In this document: piece after piece, positions 30,664 through 37,611 of the stretch | Numbering within the stretch: the first letter of the stretch is position 1 | Layout: each line of letters begins with the position of its first letter | Assembly (NCBI GenBank): GCA_045598025.1 | Contig: JAZLLH010000072.1 | Coordinates: 1 to 37,611, forward strand | DNA length: 37,611 bases | Direction: 5' to 3' | DNA from: UBA1195 sp045598025 | GTDB taxonomy: Bacteria; Bacteroidota; Bacteroidia; Bacteroidales; WCHB1-69 | Translations under genes and position numbers: made by a program | The notes under the pieces: generated by a model | Seen by the model: the letters and a program-made list of their open reading frames with translations, nothing else | Databases searched by the model: none | What the model was told of the DNA's origin: nothing

Positions 30664-31971
30664 GTGGAAATCGGCATCATACTTTTACTGATACTTTTCA
30701 ATGGCCTGCTTTCGCTGACCGAAACTTCACTGACGGCCTCCCGCAAGCTGAAAATGGAGACCCTTTACAAGCAGGGAACTCCGGGCACCAAACGCGCCCT
30801 CTCCCTCTTGAAAAATCCGCTACATTCCCTGTCTGCCATCCAAGTGGGAATCACCCTCATCGGCATACTGACCGGTGTATACAGTGGGGATACCGTCGCC
30901 AAGCAACTGGAGACCGTATTGGCCGGACATCCGGCCCTGCAAGTGTACGCGGGTATTCTGGCGAAAGCTATCGTGGTCATCGTCATCACCTATATCACCA
31001 TTGTTTTCGGAGAACTGATTCCCAAACGCATTGCCATGGCCTACCCGGAAAAAATCCTCCGCGCCATGGCCAAATTCCTGCACATCCTCGGTACACTCTT
31101 CCGTCCTTTCTGCTGGCTGCTCAGCCAAAGCGTCGACTGGGTGCTGAAACTGTTCGGATTCAAAGAAAACAAAGGCAGCAGCATTACGGAAGAGGAAATT
31201 CTCGCTGCCATTGAAAAAGGTACAACGGAAGGAGAAATTCAGGAAGTGGAACAGGACATCGTTGGCCGCGTCTTCGATTTGGGCGACCGCGATGTGGAAT
31301 CCATGATGACCTATCGCAACGAACTGGTCTGCATCGACCTCCACGACACACGCGACAAAGTTCTGGCTACCGTGCAGGACGATATGCACAGTTTCTATCC
31401 CGTGATAGACGAAAGTTTGGACAAACTGCAGGGCGTCATCACCCTGAACGATCTGTTCCTCTGCCTGCAGAGAGAACCCTTTGATATCCGTCCCCATATC
31501 CGGCAGGCTCAGTATTTTCCGGAATCCTCCACGGCCTACAATGTTCTGGAACGTTTCCGCGAAAGCAAACTGTACTACGGTTTTGTCATGGACGAATTCG
31601 GGCTGATACAGGGCATGGTGACCGCCATTGACTTTACAGAAGCCCTCATCGGAAAAATCAGTACGACCAAAGCCGACGAGGAAACCATCGTACAACAGGA
31701 CGAACAGACCTGGGTTGTGGACGGTCAGTACCCCTTCTACGACTTTCTGGCCCATTTCGAATTGGAGGACATTTTTCCGGAAAACGACTACAACACGCTA
31801 AGTGGTCTGCTGTTGGAAATCACCCAACATATTCCGTCCGAAGGCGAACGCATCCGCTGGCAGGATTTTGATTTCGAAATTTCCAAAATGGACGGAGCCC
31901 GTATCGACAAAGTCATAGTTACCCGACACACGGCTGAAGACACTGCGGAAAATGAGGAACAAAATGACTGA
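30664..31971 (+). CDS. CNNM/CorC-type hemolysin-family membrane protein (DUF21, CBS pair, CorC_HlyC)
   Basis: The 435-residue protein has an N-terminal DUF21 transmembrane domain (about 1-190), with LLLILFNGLLSLTETSLTASRKLKMETL at the start and IVVIVITYITIVFGELIPKRIA as the conserved helix. The linker EEEILAAIEKGTTEGEIQEVEQDIVGRVFDLGDRDVESMMTYR leads into a CBS pair at about 220-335, and a C-terminal CorC_HlyC domain ends near IDKVIVTRH. The family is linked to Mg2+ or other divalent-ion export and resistance; the hemolysin name is historical. The start is a GTG at 30664; no ATG lies in the first 30 codons. It overlaps aroB by a few bases and shares its operon. Confidence 0.9.
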   Translation: MEIGIILLLILFNGLLSLTETSLTASRKLKMETLYKQGTPGTKRALSLLKNPLHSLSAIQVGITLIGILTGVYSGDTVAKQLETVLAGHPALQVYAGILAKAIVVIVITYITIVFGELIPKRIAMAYPEKILRAMAKFLHILGTLFRPFCWLLSQSVDWVLKLFGFKENKGSSITEEEILAAIEKGTTEGEIQEVEQDIVGRVFDLGDRDVESMMTYRNELVCIDLHDTRDKVLATVQDDMHSFYPVIDESLDKLQGVITLNDLFLCLQREPFDIRPHIRQAQYFPESSTAYNVLERFRESKLYYGFVMDEFGLIQGMVTAIDFTEALIGKISTTKADEETIVQQDEQTWVVDGQYPFYDFLAHFELEDIFPENDYNTLSGLLLEITQHIPSEGERIRWQDFDFEISKMDGARIDKVIVTRHTAEDTAENEEQND

Positions 31972-32956
31972 TTCCGTATATTTTGCACTTGACGCCATTG
32001 CATTTCTGCGGGAAAACGTACAGAAACGCCCCGACTTCTTTCTCTTGTGTGACCACCACACTCAACGCCATTGTCTGCCCTTTTTCGAGGAAAAAATCGG
32101 GAAGGTTCCGTCGGAGCATCTTCTGGTAATGCCGGCCGGTGAAAGCCACAAAGACATACGGACGGCACAGCGGCTATGGCAGCAACTGCAAGATGCCGAA
32201 GCCCGTCGGGACAGCCTGCTGCTGAACCTCGGAGGCGGTGTGGTCTGTGACATGGGCGGATTTATCGCATCCACTTGGAAAAGAGGCATGCCCTTTATCC
32301 ATATTCCCACTTCACTGATGGCCCAGACCGATGCAGCCATCGGAGGCAAAAATGCCATTGATTTCGGAGGAGTCAAAAACCAGATTGGCCTGTTCCAACC
32401 GGCAAAGGCTGTATGCATCTGCCCGGAATGGCTGGATACCCTGCCGGAAAAAGAACTGAAATCCGGCTTTGCCGAAATGCTAAAACACGGCATACTTGCC
32501 GATGCGGACTATTTTCGGGAATTGTCCGGTTTGCGGAATTTCAAGGAATTACGGAAACATCCGGAATGGATCCGCCGCTCCGTGGACATCAAATCCGCTT
32601 TTGTGAAAAAGGATTTTGAAGAAAAAAAGGAAAGAAAGGCGCTGAATTTCGGTCACAGCATGGGACATGCATTGGAAGCCATGAGCCGCGGACGGCTTAC
32701 CCACGGAGAAGCCGTAGCCTTCGGCATGCGGATGGAAGCCCGCATCGCCTGGGAAAAAGGCATGCTTTCAGAGGCAGATTTCCGGGAAATAGAGCAGGTT
32801 CTGCAACAGTTTTACGGCGATTTGCCCGTCACGGATACCGAAAGCGAGACTTTTCGAAAACTGCTGGCCGCAGACAAAAAGAGGGATGCAAAAGGCAATT
32901 GTTTCAGCCTGCCCACACGCATAGGCCGGGTGGTATGCGATTGCCGGATGGAATAA
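31964..32956 (+). CDS. aroB: 3-dehydroquinate synthase
   Basis: The 330-residue enzyme converts DAHP to 3-dehydroquinate with NAD+ and a metal ion. GGGVVCDMGGFIAST, HIPTSLMAQTDAAIGGKNAID, FAEMLKHGIL, NFGHSMGHALE (metal-binding His) and HGEAVAFGM are all classical. I prefer the ATG at 31964, with GAGGAA four bases before it; an ATG at 31952 is the alternative. The start overlaps the CNNM gene end by 8 bases. The gene ends only 10 bases from the gmk stop on the other strand, and no clear terminator hairpin is seen between the two. Confidence 0.95.
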   Translation: MTDSVYFALDAIAFLRENVQKRPDFFLLCDHHTQRHCLPFFEEKIGKVPSEHLLVMPAGESHKDIRTAQRLWQQLQDAEARRDSLLLNLGGGVVCDMGGFIASTWKRGMPFIHIPTSLMAQTDAAIGGKNAIDFGGVKNQIGLFQPAKAVCICPEWLDTLPEKELKSGFAEMLKHGILADADYFRELSGLRNFKELRKHPEWIRRSVDIKSAFVKKDFEEKKERKALNFGHSMGHALEAMSRGRLTHGEAVAFGMRMEARIAWEKGMLSEADFREIEQVLQQFYGDLPVTDTESETFRKLLAADKKRDAKGNCFSLPTRIGRVVCDCRME

Positions 32957-32966
32957 ACTTTCCACT

Positions 32967-33533
32967 CTATCGGGCAAGAAAATCTTCAATCAAAGTACGG
33001 GCTTCACGTATGGCTTTGTCCAGGTCATCGTTGACCAATACATAATCAAACTGCTTGGAAAAGGAAATTTCGTAATCTGCGCGCTGCAATCGTTTCTGAA
33101 TGGATTCAGGCGTTTCCGTTCCCCGACCCTGCAAACGATGCTGTAATTCTTCTATGGAAGGAGGCATGACAAAGACTGCCAAAGCCCGGTCTCCGAAATG
33201 TTGTTTGATGGAAAGACCACCCTTTACGTCCACATCGAAAATCACATGGTGACCGTGGGCACCGATGCGGTCCACTTCGGAAAGCAGGGTACCGTAATAC
33301 TGTCCGGCATACACCTCGTTCCACTCAAGAAACTCCTGTGCTGCCACCTTCGCCTTGAACTGCTCCGGTGTGAAATAATAATAATCCTTACCGTCCACTT
33401 CGCCTTCCCGCCTTTGACGGCTGGTAGCCGAAATCGAAAATTCCAACGACAGCCCGTAAGTCATAAGGGCCTTTAAGATGGTGGTTTTCCCGCATCCCGA
33501 CGGAGCGGACAAAATAACGACTTTGTTTTCCAT
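32967..33533 (-). CDS. gmk: Guanylate kinase
   Basis: This 188-residue enzyme phosphorylates GMP to GDP with ATP. The P-loop SAPSGCGKTT is at 9-18, followed by FSISATSRQRREGEVDGKDYYY, the GMP-binding Arg/Tyr region, and VIFDVDVKGGLSIKQ with the conserved Asp. The lid region (QRLQRADYEI) is normal. It is the last gene of the minus-strand cluster that begins with guaA, so two guanine-nucleotide steps share one operon. Its start is one base from the stop of the upstream LysM gene. Confidence 0.96.
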   Translation of the reverse strand: MENKVVILSAPSGCGKTTILKALMTYGLSLEFSISATSRQRREGEVDGKDYYYFTPEQFKAKVAAQEFLEWNEVYAGQYYGTLLSEVDRIGAHGHHVIFDVDVKGGLSIKQHFGDRALAVFVMPPSIEELQHRLQGRGTETPESIQKRLQRADYEISFSKQFDYVLVNDDLDKAIREARTLIEDFLAR

Positions 33534-33534
33534 A

Positions 33535-35163
33535 CTATCTGTTCTTTTTCCTGTTCCCTCCTATCACAGGAACACTTTCCGGCTCCGTCACCGGTTCGTC
33601 TGTGATACGGGCATCCACATAACGATAATCGCTCAAACGATACAAATGGGTAAAACCGTTTTCATACGTCTGCTGATTGCCCTGCACGAAATGGAATTTC
33701 GTACTCACCGTTTTTACATCCAGATCATTCACTTCCAGGCCGAAACCGCTTCCATAGGTCAACAGCGCCTGCACGAAAAAGAGAGTGATATCGTAACCCT
33801 GGAAGGCAAAACGGTCAACGGTGGGTTCTATGTCATAAGCCTCCCGGAAACGGTCGATGAAGCGAATGACCTCCGGACGGGAATAATCTACGAAAAACTG
33901 GTCGATATAATGGGTTTTCAAAGTAGCAAAATACTCTGTCTCAATCTGATCGTACTTACGCCAACGGGATGGTACTACCAGAGTCACATTGTCGTATTTG
34001 CGCTTGGCCATAGACTGTACGAAATTGGTCACGGAAATCTCTCCGTCGAAAAAGCCTACCACGTAATTTTCGCAGGTGGGATTGACGGCAATTGCCACAG
34101 CGGAGGCACCTCCCTGCGCATAATTCACCTCCTTGACCAAAACGGACGGATAATCCTGCAGGGAAGCAAAAAGGGAAGCCTTGAATGCAGAGACTGTTTT
34201 TTCATCACTTCCGTGATTGTTCAACAGTATGACCTGTGCCTTTTTGTGACGCTGACGTATGTATTCGGCCAGATTGACCGCTTGATTGGCATAATTCGCT
34301 GTTACCTTGAACAGGGAGGCCCCCTGTCCTTCCACATTGATGGTAAAAGGATTGACCATCACGGTCCGGCGTCCCTGAATATAGGACAAAAGAGTGTGGA
34401 AATTGGAACGGAAAAAAGGTCCGATAATCAGATCGGCCTTATCGAAGAGTCCGGATGCTATCCACTGCTTCAGCGCGGCATCATTCTGCTCATTGACATC
34501 TTTGACATAGAAATTCACCTTGACTCCCTTGACAGACAAATCCTCCAAAGCCAGCAAGGCCGCCTCATAGAATTGGATAAAGTCAAACGACTTGATGGAA
34601 TTGTATACGTTCGGATCGTCTATCTTGTTCAGAGAGAGCACCTCCTCGCTGTTCTGCAGATACAGCGGCAAGAGCAGAAAAACATTGTACTCGCTTTTCT
34701 TTTCCGCTGTCGAAGCTATTGCTGTTACCGAAGCTGTTGCCACTGTTTTTTTCGGAAGCGGAGCGTGTTTTGATACCCGGATACTCTGACCTACATCCAG
34801 ATGCTCGGTCAGGCCGGGGTTCCAATCGTAAAGATCCTGCATGCTGACTCCGTACTTTCTGGATATCTGATAGAGGTTTTCTCCCTTCTGCACTTCGTGC
34901 ACGGCTGCGGTCTCGGCCTTGCCTACACAGATTTTCAGGAATTGACCCGTCTGCAGGCCGTTTTCCGTCCCGGGATTGTCTTCTTTCAGCATTTCCTCCG
35001 TAATGCCGTATTGACGGGACAAACCATACACCGTTTGTCCTTTGAGCACTTCATGCAGGATATACTTCCGTCCGTTTTCCACCAGAGTGTCGGGCACTTG
35101 GGCCGGCAACCAACTGACGAAAATCCACAGACAACAGCACAAACACAGCCAGATCTTCTTCAT
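33535..35163 (-). CDS. LysM protein fused to a type-1 periplasmic-binding domain (LpoA-like layout)
   Basis: The 542-residue exported protein starts with a signal peptide (MKKIWLCLCCCLWIFVSWLPAQ). Two LysM peptidoglycan-binding units follow: about 36-80 (HEVLKGQTVYGLSRQYGITEEML) and 88-131 (HEVQKGENLYQISRKYGVS...LDVGQSIRV). A short Ala/Thr-rich linker leads to a type-1 periplasmic-binding fold at about 158-515 (VFLLLPLYLQN, FYEAALLALEDL, LIIGPFFRSNF, GYDITLFFVQALL). No permease genes lie nearby, so a transport role is unlikely. E. coli LpoA also carries a binding-protein-like domain and activates penicillin-binding protein 1A, so cell-wall enzyme control is a reasonable guess. The gene is tightly packed between gmk and the CPBP protease gene. 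Confidence 0.88.
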   Translation of the reverse strand: MKKIWLCLCCCLWIFVSWLPAQVPDTLVENGRKYILHEVLKGQTVYGLSRQYGITEEMLKEDNPGTENGLQTGQFLKICVGKAETAAVHEVQKGENLYQISRKYGVSMQDLYDWNPGLTEHLDVGQSIRVSKHAPLPKKTVATASVTAIASTAEKKSEYNVFLLLPLYLQNSEEVLSLNKIDDPNVYNSIKSFDFIQFYEAALLALEDLSVKGVKVNFYVKDVNEQNDAALKQWIASGLFDKADLIIGPFFRSNFHTLLSYIQGRRTVMVNPFTINVEGQGASLFKVTANYANQAVNLAEYIRQRHKKAQVILLNNHGSDEKTVSAFKASLFASLQDYPSVLVKEVNYAQGGASAVAIAVNPTCENYVVGFFDGEISVTNFVQSMAKRKYDNVTLVVPSRWRKYDQIETEYFATLKTHYIDQFFVDYSRPEVIRFIDRFREAYDIEPTVDRFAFQGYDITLFFVQALLTYGSGFGLEVNDLDVKTVSTKFHFVQGNQQTYENGFTHLYRLSDYRYVDARITDEPVTEPESVPVIGGNRKKNR

Positions 35164-35174
35164 ATGTATGTTTT

Positions 35175-36110
35175 TTAATTGTTTTCTTGTTTCAGTTCTT
35201 CCTCTTCGCGGCTTTCTATACGGGCGCGGAAATCAGGCCTTTTCCAATGGTAGTTGCGTTTCAGCAACAACCATACCAACAGACCGACCACCAGCATAGA
35301 CAAAGGATCATACCAGGTAGGCGCAGCATCCTCCATTCTCCACAAGGCCGAAGTCGGAAGTGCTGAATAATCGGTCGTGAAAAACAGCAGCAGGAAAAGA
35401 TTGTTTGCCGTATGCATTCCCCAGGACACTTCTATGCCGTCGTCCACTATGGTAAACCAGCCGAAAATCAATCCGAAGAGCACGTACTGCAGCATCATGG
35501 AAAAGAAGCCATAGGCTCCTACTTCCGGATTGGCCGAATGGGCCAGACCGAACACCAGAGCCGGCAACAGCCAGGCCAACCAAACGCGTCGGGTCCACAC
35601 ACCGGCCATCTGCATCAGATAGCCTCTGAACAGAAACTCCTCAAACAGCGTCTGCAAAGGAACACAGACCAACAGCACCGGCAGCATGCTCCAAAAAGCA
35701 CGGGCATCGTATTGCCAGACGTAATTGTCGGAATCAAGCAGAAGCAACAGTCCCTGGAACAGAGCGACAAAGAGAACATACAGTCCGAAAGCCGAGAAAA
35801 AATGTCCCCAACGTAACGGCCGTCCCCCGTTGACCACCTCCGTAAAACGCCGATGGTGGAACAGGCGGATACAGAGATACAGCACTGCCAATCCGATGGC
35901 AAACGAGCTGAACATCAGCAGCAGGAATGTATTTTGAGGCAGGATCTCCCATAAAATATACGTATCCTCCCCCATAATTCCTTCGGACAGCATCGCCAAC
36001 GAAAGCGGAATGAAGCCCAGCAAAGCCAAACCTACAAACGTAAGCAAAAGAGTGGCCACATACGACCCGGGCTTGTTATGCCCATTCAAAACGCATTGCA
36101 AATGTTTCAT
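35175..36110 (-). CDS. CPBP family intramembrane glutamic endopeptidase
   Basis: The 311-residue membrane protein has about seven to eight hydrophobic segments and the three CPBP (Abi/CAAX) motifs. EEFLFR at 157-162 supplies the catalytic Glu pair, FGLAH at 187-191 the first His, and HTANN at 233-237 the second His and Asn. The active site should lie within the inner membrane. Substrates are unknown for most bacterial members. The C-terminus is charged (REEEELKQENN) and presumably cytosolic. The start overlaps the upstream small membrane gene by 4 bases (ATGA), and the LysM gene follows after 11 bases. Confidence 0.92.
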   Translation of the reverse strand: MKHLQCVLNGHNKPGSYVATLLLTFVGLALLGFIPLSLAMLSEGIMGEDTYILWEILPQNTFLLLMFSSFAIGLAVLYLCIRLFHHRRFTEVVNGGRPLRWGHFFSAFGLYVLFVALFQGLLLLLDSDNYVWQYDARAFWSMLPVLLVCVPLQTLFEEFLFRGYLMQMAGVWTRRVWLAWLLPALVFGLAHSANPEVGAYGFFSMMLQYVLFGLIFGWFTIVDDGIEVSWGMHTANNLFLLLFFTTDYSALPTSALWRMEDAAPTWYDPLSMLVVGLLVWLLLKRNYHWKRPDFRARIESREEEELKQENN

Positions 36111-36331
36111 TCTTCTTTTTTTCTGTTTTTCAACTGATCATAATTCAATAGGGCGAAAACCACGCAGCAGATGGAAAGCAAGCCGCCGGACAGGGCAATT
36201 ACCCATTGACGTCCGGGAAGGTTTTCCAGCCAGAGGGCCGTCACTACCAGGATGCCGGACATCAGCACCATAATGTACTTCAGCAGGTTCTGCAACCGAG
36301 GATACTTGATTTCGCGTTTTTCTTCTTCCAT
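36107..36331 (-). CDS. Small membrane protein with two predicted helices
   Basis: This 74-residue product has a charged N-terminus (MEEEKREIKYPRLQNLLK), two hydrophobic segments at about 19-36 and 43-64, and a basic, acidic-ended tail (LKNRKKEE), suggesting a helical hairpin with both ends in the cytoplasm. I do not recognise a family. That it is a real gene is supported by its fit: it starts one base from the guaA stop and overlaps the CPBP gene by 4 bases, in an operon with no other gaps. It may assist the intramembrane protease, but that is only an inference from the overlap. Confidence 0.75.
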   Translation of the reverse strand: MEEEKREIKYPRLQNLLKYIMVLMSGILVVTALWLENLPGRQWVIALSGGLLSICCVVFALLNYDQLKNRKKEE

Positions 36332-36332
36332 A

Positions 36333-37611
36333 CTATTCCCATTCGATTGTGGCTGGCGGTTTGGAACTGATGTCGTAGACTACACGGTTCACTCCCCTCA
36401 CCTTGTTGATGATTTCGCTGGAAGTTTTGGCCAGCAGCTCGTAGGGCAGATGCACCCAGTCGGCCGTCATACCGTCCACGGAAGTCACGGCACGCAGGGC
36501 TACGCAATTTTCATAAGTACGTTCGTCGCCCATTACGCCGACGCTGCGCACCGGCAGCAGCACGGAAAGGGCCTGCCAGCACTGGTGATACCACCCGGCT
36601 TCGCGCAGATTTTTCAGGAAAATGGCGTCCACTTCCTGCAGGATGCGGACTTTTTCTTCGGTGATGTCACCCAGGATGCGGATACCCAGACCGGGACCCG
36701 GGAAGGGATGACGGTAAAGCAAATCGTGGGGTACGCCGAGCGTTTCACCCACCAGACGGACTTCATCCTTGAAAAGGAAGCGCAGCGGCTCGACGATTTT
36801 CAGGTTCATGCGTTCCGGCAGACCGCCCACGTTATGATGGGACTTGATGGTGGCCGAAGGTCCCTTGACCGGAGACGACTCGATGACGTCCGGATAAATG
36901 GTTCCCTGAGCCAGCCACTTCACATCTTTCAATTTCTGGGCTTCCTGATCGAAGACTTCAATGAAAGTGGCGCCGATAATCTTGCGTTTCTTTTCCGGAT
37001 CGGTCACGCCTTCCAGTTTTTTATAGAAAATGGGACCGGCTTTCACCCCGATGATGTTGATGCCGATCTGCTGGCAGGAAGTCATCACCGAATCGAACTC
37101 GTCCTTGCGGAGCAGCCCCGTGTCTACGAAAATTCCGTAGAGGTTCTTGCCGATGGCCTTGTTCAGCAGATAAGCAGCCACGGTAGAATCCACTCCACCG
37201 GAAAGGCCGAGGATGACCTTGTCGTCCCCGAGCTTCTCGCGGAGCTCACGTACCGTCATGTCCACGAAGGATTCGGATGTCCAGTTGCCCCTGCAGCCGC
37301 ATATTTCCTTGACAAAATTGGCTAACAGCACGTTTCCCTGTTCGGAATGATGCACTTCGGGATGGAACTGTATGCCATAAGTTTCTTCACCACGAACCTT
37401 GTATCCGGCGAAAGCCACCGATTCGGTGCTGCATATTTTTTCAAAATCCTGAGGAATTTCCACAATGGTATCACCATGCGACATCCACACCTGAGACTGC
37501 AGATCCACGCCTTTCATCAGCCGGCTTTCCGGATCAATGTAGGACAGGCGGGCCCTGCCGTACTCGCGGGTTGGCGAAGACTGTACCTTACCGCCGAAAT
37601 GCTGTGCCATG
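36333..37611 (-). CDS. guaA: GMP synthase (glutamine-hydrolysing), 5' end cut by window edge
   Basis: The visible 426 codons lack roughly the first 85-95 residues, including the glutaminase Cys; the frame stays open to the right edge. The remaining glutaminase part keeps GIQFHPEVHHSEQG with its His and Glu. The ATP-pyrophosphatase domain has the PP-loop GLSGGVDSTVAA, followed by the dimerisation domain ending KPPATIEWE, the normal GuaA C-terminus. The enzyme aminates XMP to GMP. The ATG at 37610 is internal and not the true start. It is the first visible gene of the minus-strand cluster, which ends with gmk. Confidence 0.96.
   Translation of the reverse strand, partial: MAQHFGGKVQSSPTREYGRARLSYIDPESRLMKGVDLQSQVWMSHGDTIVEIPQDFEKICSTESVAFAGYKVRGEETYGIQFHPEVHHSEQGNVLLANFVKEICGCRGNWTSESFVDMTVRELREKLGDDKVILGLSGGVDSTVAAYLLNKAIGKNLYGIFVDTGLLRKDEFDSVMTSCQQIGINIIGVKAGPIFYKKLEGVTDPEKKRKIIGATFIEVFDQEAQKLKDVKWLAQGTIYPDVIESSPVKGPSATIKSHHNVGGLPERMNLKIVEPLRFLFKDEVRLVGETLGVPHDLLYRHPFPGPGLGIRILGDITEEKVRILQEVDAIFLKNLREAGWYHQCWQALSVLLPVRSVGVMGDERTYENCVALRAVTSVDGMTADWVHLPYELLAKTSSEIINKVRGVNRVVYDISSKPPATIEWE

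Noticed and set aside
30664..31971. Hemolysin or virulence role for the CNNM/CorC-type protein.
   Set aside because: The name is historical; the DUF21-CBS-CorC layout points to ion transport and there are no toxin features.
32957..32966. Bidirectional terminator between aroB and gmk.
   Set aside because: Only 10 bases separate the stops and no inverted repeat with a T-run is evident there.
33478..34773. A 431-codon open frame on the plus strand, opposite the LysM/binding-protein gene.
   Set aside because: It mirrors a well-recognised gene, shows no family motifs and has no signal or domain structure; it is a by-product of codon use on the coding strand.
33535..35163. Substrate-binding protein of an amino-acid ABC transporter.
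   Set aside because: No permease or ATPase gene lies nearby and the LysM repeats point to a wall-bound role.
1..37611. Mobile elements, phage genes, CRISPR arrays or a defence island.
   Set aside because: I saw no transposase or integrase motifs, no direct-repeat arrays, and no restriction or toxin-antitoxin families; the genes are envelope and housekeeping functions in compact operons.

Overview
The window is a gene-dense chromosomal stretch that I assign to Bacteroidota, most likely Bacteroidales. It carries a C-terminal type IX secretion sorting domain on an LRR protein, GWxTD and DUF368 proteins, a SurA-type gene trio, a patatin/beta-barrel protein and a LysM plus periplasmic-binding-protein fusion. 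Several operons begin just after TA[CT]TTTTGCA, which fits the Bacteroidota TAnnTTTG -7 promoter element. Genus and family cannot be fixed from the sequence alone. I see no tRNA, rRNA, CRISPR array, insertion sequence or phage gene, and no gene-free stretch longer than about 170 bases.

Bases 1-6089 (minus strand, read right to left from 6089) hold a surface-polymer operon: an IspD/TarI-like cytidylyltransferase, a TagD-like cytidylyltransferase fused to a Gfo/Idh oxidoreductase, an SDR reductase, a CDP-glycerol glycerophosphotransferase-family enzyme, UDP-galactopyranose mutase and a GT2 glycosyltransferase cut by the left edge. Together they suggest a teichoic-acid-like polyol-phosphate glycan containing galactofuranose, in a Gram-negative.

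A divergent promoter region (6090-6245) separates this from a plus-strand operon (6246-10911): an Alg5/DPM1-like polyprenyl-phosphate glycosyltransferase, a large GT-C membrane glycosyltransferase with a C-terminal TPR tail, a GT9 heptosyltransferase-like enzyme and the tRNA t6A enzyme TsaC/Sua5. Then come purE, a C-terminal processing protease and an O-antigen-ligase-like membrane protein (11011-14722), joined by overlaps of 4 and 1 bases. A lone BspA-type LRR protein with a type IX sorting tail follows (14893-16836), flanked by AT-rich DNA.

Bases 16986-30581 form a long plus-strand series centred on the cell envelope: a double-parvulin chaperone, a SurA-like lipoprotein without an obvious parvulin domain, SurA, RsmE, a type Vd-like patatin, a GWxTD protein, an NhaD antiporter with an unusual C-terminal extension, a TPR protein, a DUF368 undecaprenyl-phosphate translocase and AroE. 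A CNNM/CorC protein and AroB follow (30664-32956).

The right end (32967-37611, minus strand, read from the right edge) is a tight cluster: guaA (its 5' end outside the window), a small two-helix membrane protein, a CPBP intramembrane protease, a LysM plus type-1 periplasmic-binding-protein fusion, and gmk. It converges on aroB with 10 bases between the stop codons. The recurring theme is envelope building: lipid-carrier supply (DUF368), sugar activation and transfer, glycan ligation, outer-membrane protein folding and peptidoglycan control. Housekeeping genes for purine, shikimate and RNA modification are embedded in these operons.
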